From NCBI RefSeq assembly GCF_010682105.1, contig NZ_JAAGWH010000052.1, positions 1-64,000 of the forward strand: a stretch of 64,000 nt of DNA, written 5' to 3'. Under the pieces are notes generated by a model that saw only the letters and a list, made by a program, of their open reading frames with translations, did not search any database and was not told where the DNA came from. Shown piece by piece: positions 25,764 to 33,941 of this stretch; positions within the stretch are counted from its first letter, which is position 1, and every line of letters begins with the position of its first letter. A program made the position numbers and the translations under genes. This DNA is from Modestobacter muralis. Its GTDB lineage: Bacteria; Actinomycetota; Actinomycetes; Mycobacteriales; Geodermatophilaceae.

Positions 25764-26377
25764 TGCGCGTCGTGTTGCTGGGCCCCCCCGGAGCGGGCAA
25801 GGGCACCCAGGCGCAGATCATCGCCGGCCGCATGTCGGTCCCGGCGATCTCCACCGGTGACATCTTCCGGGCCAACGTGACCGGGCAGACCGAGCTGGGC
25901 CGGCAGGCGAAGGCCTACATGGACTCCGGCGACCTGGTCCCGGACGAGATCACCGTGGCGATGGTGACCGACCGGCTGGCCGAGCCCGATGCGAAGGCCG
26001 GCTTCCTGCTCGACGGCTTCCCGCGCACGATCTCCCAGGCCGAGCAGCTGCGGGACTCGCTGACCGAGCTGGGCCACGTGCTCGACCGGTGCCTGGAGCT
26101 CGTGGTCGACGAGGACGAGCTGGTGCGCCGGCTCTCCGGTCGCCGGATGCTCGTCGACGGCGCGTGGGTGCAGCGGGACGACGACAAGCCCGAGACCGTC
26201 CGCCACCGGCTGGAGGTCTACCGGGAACAGACCTCGCCGCTGTCGGGGTTCTACCGCCAGGCCGGGCTGCTCAGTCAGATCGACGCCATCGGCGAGATCG
26301 ACGAGGTCACCGATCGTGCGCTGACGGCACTCGGCTTTCCCGACGACGGCCCGGCCGGGGCTCCGGCCGCGAGCTGA
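25763..26377 (+). CDS. adk: Adenylate kinase, short-LID form
   Basis: The 204-residue enzyme catalyses AMP + ATP to 2 ADP. The P-loop is GPPGAGKGT at residues 7-15; the AMP site includes STGDIFR and GFPRT. The LID is reduced: [21 protein letters not shown] replaces the roughly 30-residue, often Cys4-containing LID of long enzymes, as in mycobacterial Adk. The C-terminal AGAPAAS-type tail is a small extension. GTG start, coupled to secY. Confidence 0.96.
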   Translation: MRVVLLGPPGAGKGTQAQIIAGRMSVPAISTGDIFRANVTGQTELGRQAKAYMDSGDLVPDEITVAMVTDRLAEPDAKAGFLLDGFPRTISQAEQLRDSLTELGHVLDRCLELVVDEDELVRRLSGRRMLVDGAWVQRDDDKPETVRHRLEVYREQTSPLSGFYRQAGLLSQIDAIGEIDEVTDRALTALGFPDDGPAGAPAAS

Positions 26378-26458
26378 GGATGCGAGGGTCAGGTGCACGG
26401 TGACCGTGCTGCCGCCCTCCTGGCACGACTGCCCGTGCTGGCGAAGTGGAGTGGACGC

Positions 26459-27262
26459 ATGATCCAGATCAAGACCGCGCACGAGATCGCGCTCATGCGG
26501 GCCTCGGGGCTGGTGACCGCCGGCGCGCTCGCCGCGGTCAAGGCCGCCGTGAAGCCCGGTGTCACGACCGGAGAGCTCGATGCGATCGCCGAGGACCACA
26601 TCCGGTCGAAGGGCGCGGTGCCCAACTTCCTGGGCTACCACGGGTTCACCGGGACCATCTGCGCGTCGGTCAACGACGAGGTCGTCCACGGCATCCCGTC
26701 CCCGGACCGGGTCCTCGCCGACGGCGACAACATCTCCATCGACTGCGGCGCGATCCTCGACGGCTGGCACAGCGACTCCGCCGTGACGGTCACCGTGGGC
26801 ACCCCCCGGGCCGAGGACCTCGAGCTGATCCAGGTCACCGAGCGCGCCATGTGGGCGGGCCTGGCCCGGGCGGTGGCCGGTGGTCGGCTGACCGACATCA
26901 GCGCGGCGGTGGAGGAGTCGATCACCGCTCACCCCCACCGCTACGGGATCGTCGACCACTACGGCGGCCACGGCATCGGCACCGAGATGCACCAGGACCC
27001 GCACGTGCTGAACTACGGCCGCGCGGGGCGGGGGCCCAAGCTGGTGCCGGGCCTGGCGCTGGCCATCGAGCCGATGGTCACCGTGGGGGACCCGGCGACG
27101 GCGGAGCTCGAGGACGGTTGGACCGTGGTGACCAAGGACGGCTCCCGGGCCGCCCACTTCGAGCACAGCGTCGCCATCACCCCCGAGGGCCCGTGGGTCC
27201 TCACCGCCGAGGACGGTGGCCTCGCCGGGCTGGCGCCCTTCGGCGTCACGCCCCGCTCCTGA
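26459..27262 (+). CDS. map: Methionine aminopeptidase, type I
   Basis: This 267-residue pita-bread-fold metalloprotease removes N-terminal Met from nascent proteins. Metal ligands are present: Asp in SIDCGAILDG, Asp in GWHSDSA, His in GGHGIGTEMH, Glu in AIEPM and Glu in FEHSVAI. The ATG at 26459 has GGAG 7 nt upstream and gives the usual start MIQIKTAHEIALMR. A GTG at 26393 would add 22 residues. It lies downstream of secY-adk as in many bacteria. Confidence 0.95.
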   Translation: MIQIKTAHEIALMRASGLVTAGALAAVKAAVKPGVTTGELDAIAEDHIRSKGAVPNFLGYHGFTGTICASVNDEVVHGIPSPDRVLADGDNISIDCGAILDGWHSDSAVTVTVGTPRAEDLELIQVTERAMWAGLARAVAGGRLTDISAAVEESITAHPHRYGIVDHYGGHGIGTEMHQDPHVLNYGRAGRGPKLVPGLALAIEPMVTVGDPATAELEDGWTVVTKDGSRAAHFEHSVAITPEGPWVLTAEDGGLAGLAPFGVTPRS

Positions 27263-27339
27263 GCACACCCCGGTCGCTCCACGCCACGGTGCGCCCGGCG
27301 GCCGCGGGACAGGACGGTCCGGGGTCACCCCGGACCGGG

Positions 27340-27369
27340 TTGGAGCCGGGGACCTCCAGGGAGTACAGT
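27340..27369 (+). promoter_or_regulatory. Candidate promoter of infA
   Basis: TTGGAG (27340-27345) and TACAGT (27364-27369) are 18 bp apart. The transcript would start near 27376 and carry about 190 nt of leader before infA. I saw nothing coding in 27376-27563. Confidence 0.55.
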
Positions 27370-27563
27370 GACCGTTGGCGTTCGCGCCGTCCGTCGTCGT
27401 GCTGTGGCCGTACGCCGACAGACGCCCTCAGCGAGATCGCCCGCATCACCGCGCCCAGCCCCCCGGTCTTCCGGGCCTGCGCGTTGCACCATCCCCAGGA
27501 ACACCGCCCTGCCGCTGCGGCACGGGCGAATGCAGTCTGATCGAACGAGGAGGCCGTGTAGGC

Positions 27564-27785
27564 GTGGCGAAGAAGGACGGGGCCATCGAGGTCGAGGGTC
27601 GCGTCGTCGAGCCGCTGCCCAACGCGATGTTCCGAGTCGAACTGCAGAACGGGCACCGAGTGCTCGCCCACATCAGCGGCAAGATGCGGCAGCACTACAT
27701 CCGCATCCTGCCCGAGGACCGCGTGGTCGTGGAGCTGTCGCCCTACGACCTGACCCGCGGCCGCATCGTCTACCGCTACAAGTGA
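27564..27785 (+). CDS. infA: Translation initiation factor IF-1
   Basis: The 73-residue OB-fold protein binds the 30S A site. [21 protein letters not shown] is canonical. The GTG at 27564 was chosen by family length, with GAGGAGG about 11 nt upstream. The longer upstream frame is the leader. It begins the alpha-operon part. Confidence 0.97.
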   Translation: MAKKDGAIEVEGRVVEPLPNAMFRVELQNGHRVLAHISGKMRQHYIRILPEDRVVVELSPYDLTRGRIVYRYK

Positions 27786-27790
27786 CCCCC

Positions 27791-27826
27791 GCCGGTCCGG
27801 CGCCCACACGGGCGCCCGGGGCCGGC
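27791..27826 (+). promoter_or_regulatory. infA-rpmJ hairpin
   Basis: This is an imperfect extended hairpin. The inner stem is 7 bp (27799-27805 with 27810-27816, ACAC loop). An outer 8-bp helix (27791-27798 with 27819-27826) is separated by a 2-nt bulge. There is no T-run. Confidence 0.4.
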
Positions 27827-27855
27827 CACGAACTACAGGAATGAGGGCGGCACCG

Positions 27856-27969
27856 GTGAAGGTCCAGCCGTCGGTGAAGAAGATCTGTGACAAGTGCAAG
27901 GTGATCCGCCGGCACGGCCGGGTCATGGTCATCTGCGAGAACGCCCGGCACAAGCAGCGCCAGGGCTGA
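27856..27969 (+). CDS. rpmJ: 50S ribosomal protein L36
   Basis: The 37-residue zinc-ribbon protein has C11, C14, C27 and H32 as ligands ([20 protein letters not shown]), the zinc-binding type. The GTG start gives the exact family sequence [10 protein letters not shown]. An in-frame ATG at 27841 would add five residues but leaves no room for a ribosome site. Confidence 0.95.
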   Translation: MKVQPSVKKICDKCKVIRRHGRVMVICENARHKQRQG

Positions 27970-27982
27970 GGGAGTACCGGAC

Positions 27983-28357
27983 ATGGCTCGACTTGCTGGC
28001 GTAGACCTCCCCCGCGAGAAGCGGATGGAGGTCGCGCTCACGTACATCTACGGGATCGGTCCGACTGCGTCGAAGGCGACCCTGGCCGCAACGGGCGTCA
28101 GCCCGGACCTGCGCGTCAAGGACCTGACCGACGAGGACCTCCTCAAGCTGCGCGACTACATCGACGAGCACTTCCGCGTCGAGGGCGACCTGCGCCGTGA
28201 GGTGGCCGCCGACATCCGCCGCAAGGTGGAGATCGGTTGCTACCAGGGTCTGCGGCACCGCCGCGGCCTCCCGGTGCACGGGCAGCGCACGAAGACGAAC
28301 GCGCGCTCGAGCAAGGGCCCGCGCAAGACCATCGCGGGCAAGAAGAAGGCCCGCTGA
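27983..28357 (+). CDS. rpsM: 30S ribosomal protein S13
   Basis: The 124-residue protein bridges 30S head and 50[27 protein letters not shown] and the basic tail [20 protein letters not shown] are standard. It starts 13 nt after rpmJ. Confidence 0.98.
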   Translation: MARLAGVDLPREKRMEVALTYIYGIGPTASKATLAATGVSPDLRVKDLTDEDLLKLRDYIDEHFRVEGDLRREVAADIRRKVEIGCYQGLRHRRGLPVHGQRTKTNARSSKGPRKTIAGKKKAR

Positions 28358-28369
28358 TCTCAGCTCGTC

Positions 28370-28450
28370 GGCGCGCCGTCGTTGGTCCGTAGGGCCGGAC
28401 CGGCGGCGCGCCTCAGCACGACCGTCCCCCCTGCTGCGGCAGGGGGGACG
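28370..28450 (+). promoter_or_regulatory. Two tandem hairpins between rpsM and rpsK
   Basis: The first is a 9-bp stem (28370-28378 with 28404-28412, built on two GGCGCGCC octamers) with an inner 6-bp stem GGTCCG/CGGACC. The second is a perfect 12-bp stem (28423-28434 with 28439-28450) with a TGCG loop. They occupy most of the 128-bp gap inside an operon that should be co-transcribed. Confidence 0.55.
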
Positions 28451-28485
28451 ACCAGGCCACGAACACAGACTCAGACCGGAGAGAG

Positions 28486-28893
28486 ATGCCTCCCAGGGCT
28501 CGCGCGGCAGCTGGCACCAAGAAGGTGCGCCGCAAGGAGAAGAAGAACGTCGCTCACGGCGCGGCGCACATCAAGAGCACCTTCAACAACACGATCGTGT
28601 CGATCACCGACCCCACGGGCAACGTGATCAGCTGGGCCTCGGCCGGCCACGTCGGGTTCAAGGGCTCGCGCAAGTCGACGCCGTTCGCGGCGCAGATGGC
28701 CGCCGAGAGCGCTGCGCGCAAGGCCCAGGAGCACGGCATGCGCAAGGTCGACGTCTTCGTGAAGGGTCCCGGTTCCGGTCGCGAGACCGCGATCCGCTCT
28801 CTGCAGGCCACTGGCCTCGAGGTCGGACAGATCCAGGACGTGACGCCGCAGCCGCACAACGGCTGCCGGCCCAAGAAGCGCCGCCGGGTCTGA
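28486..28893 (+). CDS. rpsK: 30S ribosomal protein S11
   Basis: This 135-residue platform protein has [20 protein letters not shown] and the C-terminal [25 protein letters not shown] site precedes the ATG. Confidence 0.98.
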   Translation: MPPRARAAAGTKKVRRKEKKNVAHGAAHIKSTFNNTIVSITDPTGNVISWASAGHVGFKGSRKSTPFAAQMAAESAARKAQEHGMRKVDVFVKGPGSGRETAIRSLQATGLEVGQIQDVTPQPHNGCRPKKRRRV

Positions 28894-28928
28894 CCGGTCA
28901 CTGACGAGACGATCTAGGAGTATTTGAC

Positions 28929-29555
28929 GTGGCCCGTTACACCGGAGCCGACTGCCGTCTGTGCAGGCGCGAGAAGATGAAGCTGTTCCTCAAGGGCAGC
29001 AAGTGCGAGTCCCCGAAGTGCCCGATCGAGATCCGGCCCTACCCGCCGGGCGAGCACGGTCGTGGCCGCACCAAGGACAGCGAGTACCTGCTCCAGCTGC
29101 GTGAGAAGCAGAAGGCCCGCCGCATCTACGGCGTGCTGGAGAAGCAGTTCCGCGGTTACTACGAAGAGGCCAACAAGAAGTCGGGCAAGACCGGTGAGGT
29201 CCTGTTGCAGATCCTCGAGTCGCGCCTGGACAACGTGGTCTACCGGGCCGGCTTCGCCGAGTCCCGTGACATGGCCCGCCAGCTGGTGCGCCACGGCCAC
29301 ATCAAGGTGAACGGCCGCAAGGTCGACATCCCGTCCTACCGCGTGACCGCGAACGACATCCTCGAGGTGGCTGCGAAGTCCGTCGAGATGGTGCCGTTCC
29401 AGATCGCGGCAGCCAAGGCCGGCTCGCGTCCGGTCCCGCCGTGGCTGGAGGTCATCAGCTCGCAGTTCAAGGTGCTGGTGCACAACATCCCGGCGCGGCA
29501 GGTCATCGACACTCCCGTCCAGGAGCAGTTGATCGTCGAGCTCTACTCGAAGTAA
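28929..29555 (+). CDS. rpsD: 30S ribosomal protein S4
   Basis: This 208-residue primary-assembly protein is also the alpha-operon regulator in E. coli. C9, C12, C26 and C31 form the zinc site of the Cys4-type S4. The S4 RNA-binding domain contains [31 protein letters not shown] start with AGGAG upstream. Confidence 0.98.
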   Translation: MARYTGADCRLCRREKMKLFLKGSKCESPKCPIEIRPYPPGEHGRGRTKDSEYLLQLREKQKARRIYGVLEKQFRGYYEEANKKSGKTGEVLLQILESRLDNVVYRAGFAESRDMARQLVRHGHIKVNGRKVDIPSYRVTANDILEVAAKSVEMVPFQIAAAKAGSRPVPPWLEVISSQFKVLVHNIPARQVIDTPVQEQLIVELYSK

Positions 29556-29566
29556 GCGACACCCCT

Positions 29567-29600
29567 CCTGCCCCCCACACCCCGCGGTGTGGGGGGCAGG
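29567..29600 (+). promoter_or_regulatory. rpsD-rpoA hairpin
   Basis: A 15-bp perfect stem (29567-29581 with 29586-29600) with a CCGC loop starts 12 nt after the rpsD stop. It is terminator-like without a T-run. Downstream, 29666-29677 is a 12-bp perfect palindrome (CGCCATATGGCG) in the rpoA leader. Confidence 0.55.
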
Positions 29601-29706
29601 GGAGCGAGACCGCACGACGGCGGGACGGGCGGACCGATGCCCGCCCGCCGGTACGTCCCTCATGGCGCCATATGGCGGGTGCCGGAGGACACGAAGGAGA
29701 ACCACC

Positions 29707-30774
29707 ATGCTCATCGCACAGCGTCCGACCCTCACCGAGGAGACCATCGACGCCCAGCGCTCACGGTTCGTCATCGAGCCGCTCGAGCCGGGTTTCGGTT
29801 ACACCCTCGGCAACTCGCTGCGTCGCACCCTGCTGTCCTCGATCCCCGGCGCTGCTGTCACCAGCATCCGCATCGAGGGCACCCTGCACGAGTTCACCAC
29901 CGTGCCGGGCGTCAAGGAGGACGTCACCGAGATCATCCTGAACCTCAAGGGCCTCGTGGTCAGCTCCGACTCCGACGAGCCGGTGACCATGTACCTGCGC
30001 AAGCAGGGTCCCGGTGAGGTCACCGCCGCCGACATCGCGCCCCCGGCCGGTGTCGAGGTGCACAACCCCGAGCTGCACATCGCCACGCTGAACGCCAAGG
30101 GCCGCCTCGAGGTCGAGCTGGTCGTCGAGCGTGGCCGCGGCTACGTGCCGGCCACCCAGAACAAGCAGCCCGGCCAGGAGATCGGTCGCATCCCCGTCGA
30201 CTCGATCTACTCCCCGGTGCTGAAGGTGACCTACGCCGTCGAGGCCACCCGCGTCGAGCAGCGCACCGACTTCGACCGCCTCGTGGTCGACGTTGAGACC
30301 AAGCCGTCGATGGAGCCTCGTGACGCCATCGCCAGCGCCGGTTCCACCCTGGTGGAGCTGTTCGGCCTGCTGCGCGAGCTGAACGTCGACGCCGAGGGCA
30401 TCGAGGTCGGGCCCAGCCCGGCCGAGGCCGCCGACATCGCCAACTTCTCGATGCCGATCGAGGACATGGACCTCACCGTCCGGTCCTACAACTGCCTCAA
30501 GCGCGAGGGCGTGCACACCGTCGGGGAGCTCGTCACCCGCTCGGAGGCCGACCTGCTCGACATCCGCAACTTCGGTGCGAAGTCGATCGACGAGGTCAAG
30601 CTCAAGCTCGCCGCCATGGGCCTCGCCCTGAAGGACAGCCCGCCCGGGTTCGTCCCCACCTCGGTCGAGAGCTACGACGAGGGCTACGAGACCGACGCCT
30701 ACCAGGGCGACACCGCCTACGGTGACCCGGCTCAGTTCGACGAGACCACGTTCCAGGAGACCGAGCAGCTCTGA
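29707..30774 (+). CDS. rpoA: RNA polymerase alpha subunit
   Basis: This 355-residue assembly platform has the N-terminal domain [32 protein letters not shown] and the C-terminal activator/UP-element-binding domain [36 protein letters not shown]. The last roughly 45 residues are a Tyr/Asp/Glu-rich acidic tail beyond the CTD. The ATG at 29707 has GAAGGAG upstream. The longer upstream frame is not supported. Confidence 0.98.
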   Translation: MLIAQRPTLTEETIDAQRSRFVIEPLEPGFGYTLGNSLRRTLLSSIPGAAVTSIRIEGTLHEFTTVPGVKEDVTEIILNLKGLVVSSDSDEPVTMYLRKQGPGEVTAADIAPPAGVEVHNPELHIATLNAKGRLEVELVVERGRGYVPATQNKQPGQEIGRIPVDSIYSPVLKVTYAVEATRVEQRTDFDRLVVDVETKPSMEPRDAIASAGSTLVELFGLLRELNVDAEGIEVGPSPAEAADIANFSMPIEDMDLTVRSYNCLKREGVHTVGELVTRSEADLLDIRNFGAKSIDEVKLKLAAMGLALKDSPPGFVPTSVESYDEGYETDAYQGDTAYGDPAQFDETTFQETEQL

Positions 30775-30779
30775 CAGAC

Positions 30780-30811
30780 GGACCTCGCTGCCCCTCGGGG
30801 CGGCGAGGTCC
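30780..30811 (+). promoter_or_regulatory. rpoA-rplQ hairpin
   Basis: A 14-bp stem (30780-30793 with 30798-30811, one G-T pair) with a CTCG loop begins 5 nt after the rpoA stop. The CTCG loop is the same as in the rpoC terminator. Confidence 0.55.
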
Positions 30812-30903
30812 CGCCGGGTCCGGCACCGCCGGCACCGGAGCACCACCCATCAGTGAACGCGCGGCTCGCAGGGACTCTCCCGGCGGCCTGAGGAAGGACC
30901 GAC

Positions 30904-31710
30904 ATGCCCACCCCCACAAAGGGCCCCCGTCTCGGCGGATCACCTGCACACGAGCGGCTGATGCTGGCCAACCTGGCCACCTCGCTGTTCGAGCACGGGC
31001 GGATCACCACCACCGAGACCAAGGCCAAGCGGCTCCGCCCGCTGGCCGAGAAGCTCATCTCCTTCGCCAAGCGCGGTGACCTCCACGCCCGACGCCAGGT
31101 GATGACGACGATCCGCGACAAGTCCGTCGTCCACCACCTGTTCGCCGAGATCGGCCCGCGCTTCGCGGACCGTCCGGGTGGTTACACCCGCATCGTCAAG
31201 GTGGGCCCCCGCAAGGGCGACAACGCCCCCATGGCGATCATCGAGCTGGTCGAGGGCCAGACCGTGGCGCAGCAGGCCGTCGGTGAGGCCGAGCAGGCCC
31301 GCGGCAGCCGCTTCGCCTCCGGTGCTGGTTCCTCCGCCGCCACGGGTGCCGGCGCCGCCGCGGCTGCCGGTGAGGTCACCGCCGACGCCACCGAGCCTGG
31401 TCTCGTCGACACCGACGTGACCACCGGCCCGGGCGGGGACACCAGCCCGGCCGTCGTCGCCGGGGCCGAGGGCCTCGACGAGGCCGAGGCCGTCGTCACC
31501 GACGTCTACAACCCCGACGGCGACCGGCAGGACGACGGCGACGTCACCCCGCAGCCGACCGCCGAGAACGCCGCCGTCGTCGACGACGCGACCCTGTCCC
31601 CGGAGGTCGCCCGTGCGGCCGCAGCCGAGGTCGAGGCCGCCGAGCTCGGTGACGCCGCCACTGCGGGCCGTCAGGCCCCCGGCGGCGAGCCCGAGGTCGA
31701 CCCCAAGTGA
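30904..31710 (+). CDS. rplQ: 50S ribosomal protein L17 with a long acidic tail
   Basis: Residues 1-118 are an ordinary L17 at the tunnel exit ([20 protein letters not shown], then [20 protein letters not shown]). Residues about 121-268 are an Ala/Glu/Asp/Thr-rich extension without recognisable domain, longer than the core itself. Codon usage stays uniform and the frame is closed by TGA at 31708, so it is a genuine extension. It starts 129 bp after rpoA and is followed by truA. Confidence 0.95.
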   Translation: MPTPTKGPRLGGSPAHERLMLANLATSLFEHGRITTTETKAKRLRPLAEKLISFAKRGDLHARRQVMTTIRDKSVVHHLFAEIGPRFADRPGGYTRIVKVGPRKGDNAPMAIIELVEGQTVAQQAVGEAEQARGSRFASGAGSSAATGAGAAAAAGEVTADATEPGLVDTDVTTGPGGDTSPAVVAGAEGLDEAEAVVTDVYNPDGDRQDDGDVTPQPTAENAAVVDDATLSPEVARAAAAEVEAAELGDAATAGRQAPGGEPEVDPK

Positions 31711-31738
31711 CCTCGACCGTCTCCTGACGGTCAGCTCC

Positions 31739-32605
31739 GTGGAGCACCCGAACGCCGACGAGCCCGCCACCGACACCGGTGGCGGGCTCGTCCGCGTCCG
31801 GCTGGAGGTCTCCTACGACGGGACGGCGTTGCACGGTTGGGCCCGCCAGCCCGGTCAGCGCACCGTCCAGGGCGAGCTCGAGCTCGGGCTGGCGACGGTG
31901 CTGCGCCGCGACGTCGACCTGACCGTGGCCGGCCGCACCGACGCCGGCGTGCACGCCACCGGGCAGGTGGCCCACACCGACCTGCGCGCGGACCTCCTCG
32001 CGCAGCACGAGGGCACGCTGCTGCGCCGGCTGCGCGGGGTCCTGCCCGCCGACATCGCCGTGACCGGCGTCCACGTGGTCAGCCCGGACTTCGACGCCCG
32101 CTTCGCCGCTCTCGCGCGGCACTACGTCTACCGGCTCACCGACGCCGAGTTCGGCCCCCCGCCGCTGCGACGTGCCGACACCGCCGCGTGGGGCCGCCGC
32201 CTGGACGCCGGCCGCATGCGGGTCGCCGCTGCGCTGCTGCTGGGTCAGCAGGACTTCGCCGCGTACTGCCGGCGCCGGGAAGGGGCCACGACGATCCGCA
32301 CGCTGCTGCAGCTCGACGTCGAACGGCACGGCGACGTCATCGAGGTCCGTGCCTCCGCGGACGCGTTCTGCCACTCGATGGTGCGCAGCCTGGTCGGCGC
32401 GCTCATCGCCGTGGGGGAGGGCCGCCGCGAGCCCGGCTGGCCGGCGTCCCTGCTGTCGCTGACCAGCCGCGCCAACGACGTCCCGGTGGCGCCGGCCGGC
32501 GGGCTGACGCTGGTGCGGGTCGACTACCCCGACGAGTCGCAGCTGGCCGCCCGGGCGCTGGTCACCCGCGCCAAGCGCGCACCGGACCCGACCACGGCGT
32601 CCTGA
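31739..32605 (+). CDS. truA: tRNA pseudouridine(38-40) synthase
   Basis: The 288-residue enzyme isomerises U38-40 in the tRNA anticodon arm. The catalytic Asp is in AGRTDAGVHATGQVAH; SYDGTALHGWARQPGQRTVQGEL and DAFCHSMVRSLVGALI are conserved. The GTG at 31739 was chosen. It has no Shine-Dalgarno but has GACGGT 7 nt upstream, as in other probable leaderless genes here. The open frame extends further upstream within rplQ. It converges on the minus-strand gene at 32613. Confidence 0.93.
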   Translation: MEHPNADEPATDTGGGLVRVRLEVSYDGTALHGWARQPGQRTVQGELELGLATVLRRDVDLTVAGRTDAGVHATGQVAHTDLRADLLAQHEGTLLRRLRGVLPADIAVTGVHVVSPDFDARFAALARHYVYRLTDAEFGPPPLRRADTAAWGRRLDAGRMRVAAALLLGQQDFAAYCRRREGATTIRTLLQLDVERHGDVIEVRASADAFCHSMVRSLVGALIAVGEGRREPGWPASLLSLTSRANDVPVAPAGGLTLVRVDYPDESQLAARALVTRAKRAPDPTTAS

Positions 32606-32617
32606 CGGTCCGTCAGG
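32601..32617. terminator. Hairpin carrying two convergent stop codons
   Basis: CCTGACGGTCCGTCAGG is a 17-nt perfect palindrome around one central base. The TGA of truA (32603-32605) lies in one arm and the TGA of the minus-strand gene (32613-32615) in the other. As RNA it gives 6 bp with a 5-nt loop, so it would be a weak bidirectional terminator. Confidence 0.45.
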
Positions 32618-33278
32618 GGAGTGCGGCGACCGCCTCGGCCACCGGGGTGTCGCCGGACAGCAGCTCGACCACCAACCCGTCCTTCGGGTGGTCCAGCAGC
32701 TCCAACAGGACGGTGGCGACGTCGTCCCGGGGCACCTCCCCGTGCTCGGTGAGGTGCTCGAGTCGCACGCGGCCGGTGCCGGGGTCGTCGGTCAGGCTCC
32801 CGGGACGCACCACCATCGGGGCGAGCCCCGCGCGGGAGAGCACGTCCGCCTCCGCGGCGAGCTTGGCCCGCAGGTAGGCGACGAACACCTCGTCCATGCC
32901 CTCGGGGGTGGCTCCGTCGGCGACCTGGTCCACGCCGATGGAGGACACCAGCAGGTAGGGCCGCACGCCGGCGGCGTCCGCGGCCTCGGCCAGCAGGACG
33001 GCGGCGCCGCGGTCGACGGTGTCCTTGCGGGCGATGCCGCTGTTCGGTCCACCACCCGCGGCGAAGACCACCGCGTCGGCGCCGGAGACCACGGCGGTGA
33101 CGTCCTCGACGGAGGCCTGCTCCAGGTCCAGCACGACCGGCTCGACGCCGTCGGCCTCCAGGTCGGCGCGGTGGTCGGGGTTGCGGACGATCCCGACGGC
33201 GGAGTCCCCCCGGCCGCTGAGCAGCCGGCCGAGGCGGCGGGCGATCTGTCCATGGGCTCCTGCGATGACGACGCGCAT
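32613..33278 (-). CDS. NAD(P)-binding, NmrA/SDR-like protein
   Basis: The 221-residue Rossmann protein has the dinucleotide motif GAHGQIARRL (residues 7-16), followed by GADAVVFAAG and LVSSIGVDQ. The classical SDR Tyr-x-x-x-Lys is present as YLRAK (residues about 133-137). It belongs to the atypical SDR group (NmrA/HSCARG or YwnB-like), often redox sensors or quinone-related reductases. The substrate is unknown. It starts 9 bp after mobA on the same strand, so it is probably co-transcribed. Confidence 0.8.
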   Translation of the reverse strand: MRVVIAGAHGQIARRLGRLLSGRGDSAVGIVRNPDHRADLEADGVEPVVLDLEQASVEDVTAVVSGADAVVFAAGGGPNSGIARKDTVDRGAAVLLAEAADAAGVRPYLLVSSIGVDQVADGATPEGMDEVFVAYLRAKLAAEADVLSRAGLAPMVVRPGSLTDDPGTGRVRLEHLTEHGEVPRDDVATVLLELLDHPKDGLVVELLSGDTPVAEAVAALP

Positions 33279-33287
33279 GCCCGGCGA

Positions 33288-33899
33288 CTACCCGGCGGTG
33301 GGCCCCGGCAGTCGCGCGGCGGCCGCGGTGCGCGCCCGGGCCAGCTCGGCGGGGGTGTCGCAGTCGGTCCAGGGCGCCGGCTCACCGGCGGGGACCACCG
33401 GGCGGTGGCGTGCGACGGTCAGCGGGGCCAGCACCCCGCGCAGCGGTGCGTGCGGTCGCGCGCCGGCCGTCGCCGCCCGCAGCGACGCCGTCCGCCAGAC
33501 GCCGAGCAGGAGCTGGTCACGCCCGGTCCCGTCGACCACGAGCACGCCGTCGCCCTCCAGCCGCTCCCGCAGCTGGTCGACCAGGTCGCCGGTCACGAAC
33601 GGCAGGTCGGCGGCGAGCACGGCGACCACCTCGGTCCCCGGCGACACGGCGGCCAGACCCGCCGCCAGCGCCGGCACCGGCCCGCCACCCGGCGGGGACT
33701 CACGGACCAGCAGCACGCCGTCCGGGACCGGCTGCGGCGGGCCGACGACGACGCGCTGCACCGCGCCCTCCAGCGCAGCGAGGACGGTCGCGAGCATGGT
33801 GCGCCCGCCGACCTCCAGCTGCGGTTTGGGCTGCCCGCCGAGCCGGGCCGACCGGCCACCGGCGAGGACGACGGCGGCGAAGGGCGGCAGCGGGCTCAT
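33288..33899 (-). CDS. mobA: Molybdenum cofactor guanylyltransferase
   Basis: This 203-residue nucleotidyltransferase converts Mo-molybdopterin to the guanine dinucleotide form. The signature LAGGRSARLGGQPKPQLEVGG binds GTP, and LAADLPFV carries the metal-binding Asp. The last part TDCDTPAELARA matches the family end. It is divergent from fdhD, with only 42 bp between start codons. ATG start, probably leaderless (TACGGT at 33907-33912, 7 nt away). Confidence 0.88.
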   Translation of the reverse strand: MSPLPPFAAVVLAGGRSARLGGQPKPQLEVGGRTMLATVLAALEGAVQRVVVGPPQPVPDGVLLVRESPPGGGPVPALAAGLAAVSPGTEVVAVLAADLPFVTGDLVDQLRERLEGDGVLVVDGTGRDQLLLGVWRTASLRAATAGARPHAPLRGVLAPLTVARHRPVVPAGEPAPWTDCDTPAELARARTAAAARLPGPTAG

Positions 33900-33941
33900 G
33901 CGGGGAACCGTAGGGCGCGGACGGTGAGTACCGTCGACCGC
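33900..33941. promoter_or_regulatory. Divergent leaderless promoter pair, mobA and fdhD
   Basis: On the minus strand TACGGT (33907-33912) is 7 nt from the mobA ATG. On the plus strand TACCGT (33929-33934) is 7 nt from the fdhD GTG. The two -10 boxes are 16 bp apart, so each -35 region must overlap the opposite promoter. Confidence 0.6.

Noticed and set aside
27370..27563. A coding extension of infA or a separate small gene in the infA leader
   Set aside because: The frame is open but the sequence is Arg/Pro/Ala-rich without pattern, and IF-1 homology starts at the GTG of 27564.
28370..28412. Two GGCGCGCC octamers read as restriction-modification or recombination sites
   Set aside because: They pair with each other as the arms of a hairpin between rpsM and rpsK, which is the simpler explanation.
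32688..33941. Long N-terminal extension of fdhD to 32688
   Set aside because: The extra frame runs antisense through mobA and the NmrA-like gene; FdhD homology begins only after 33942.
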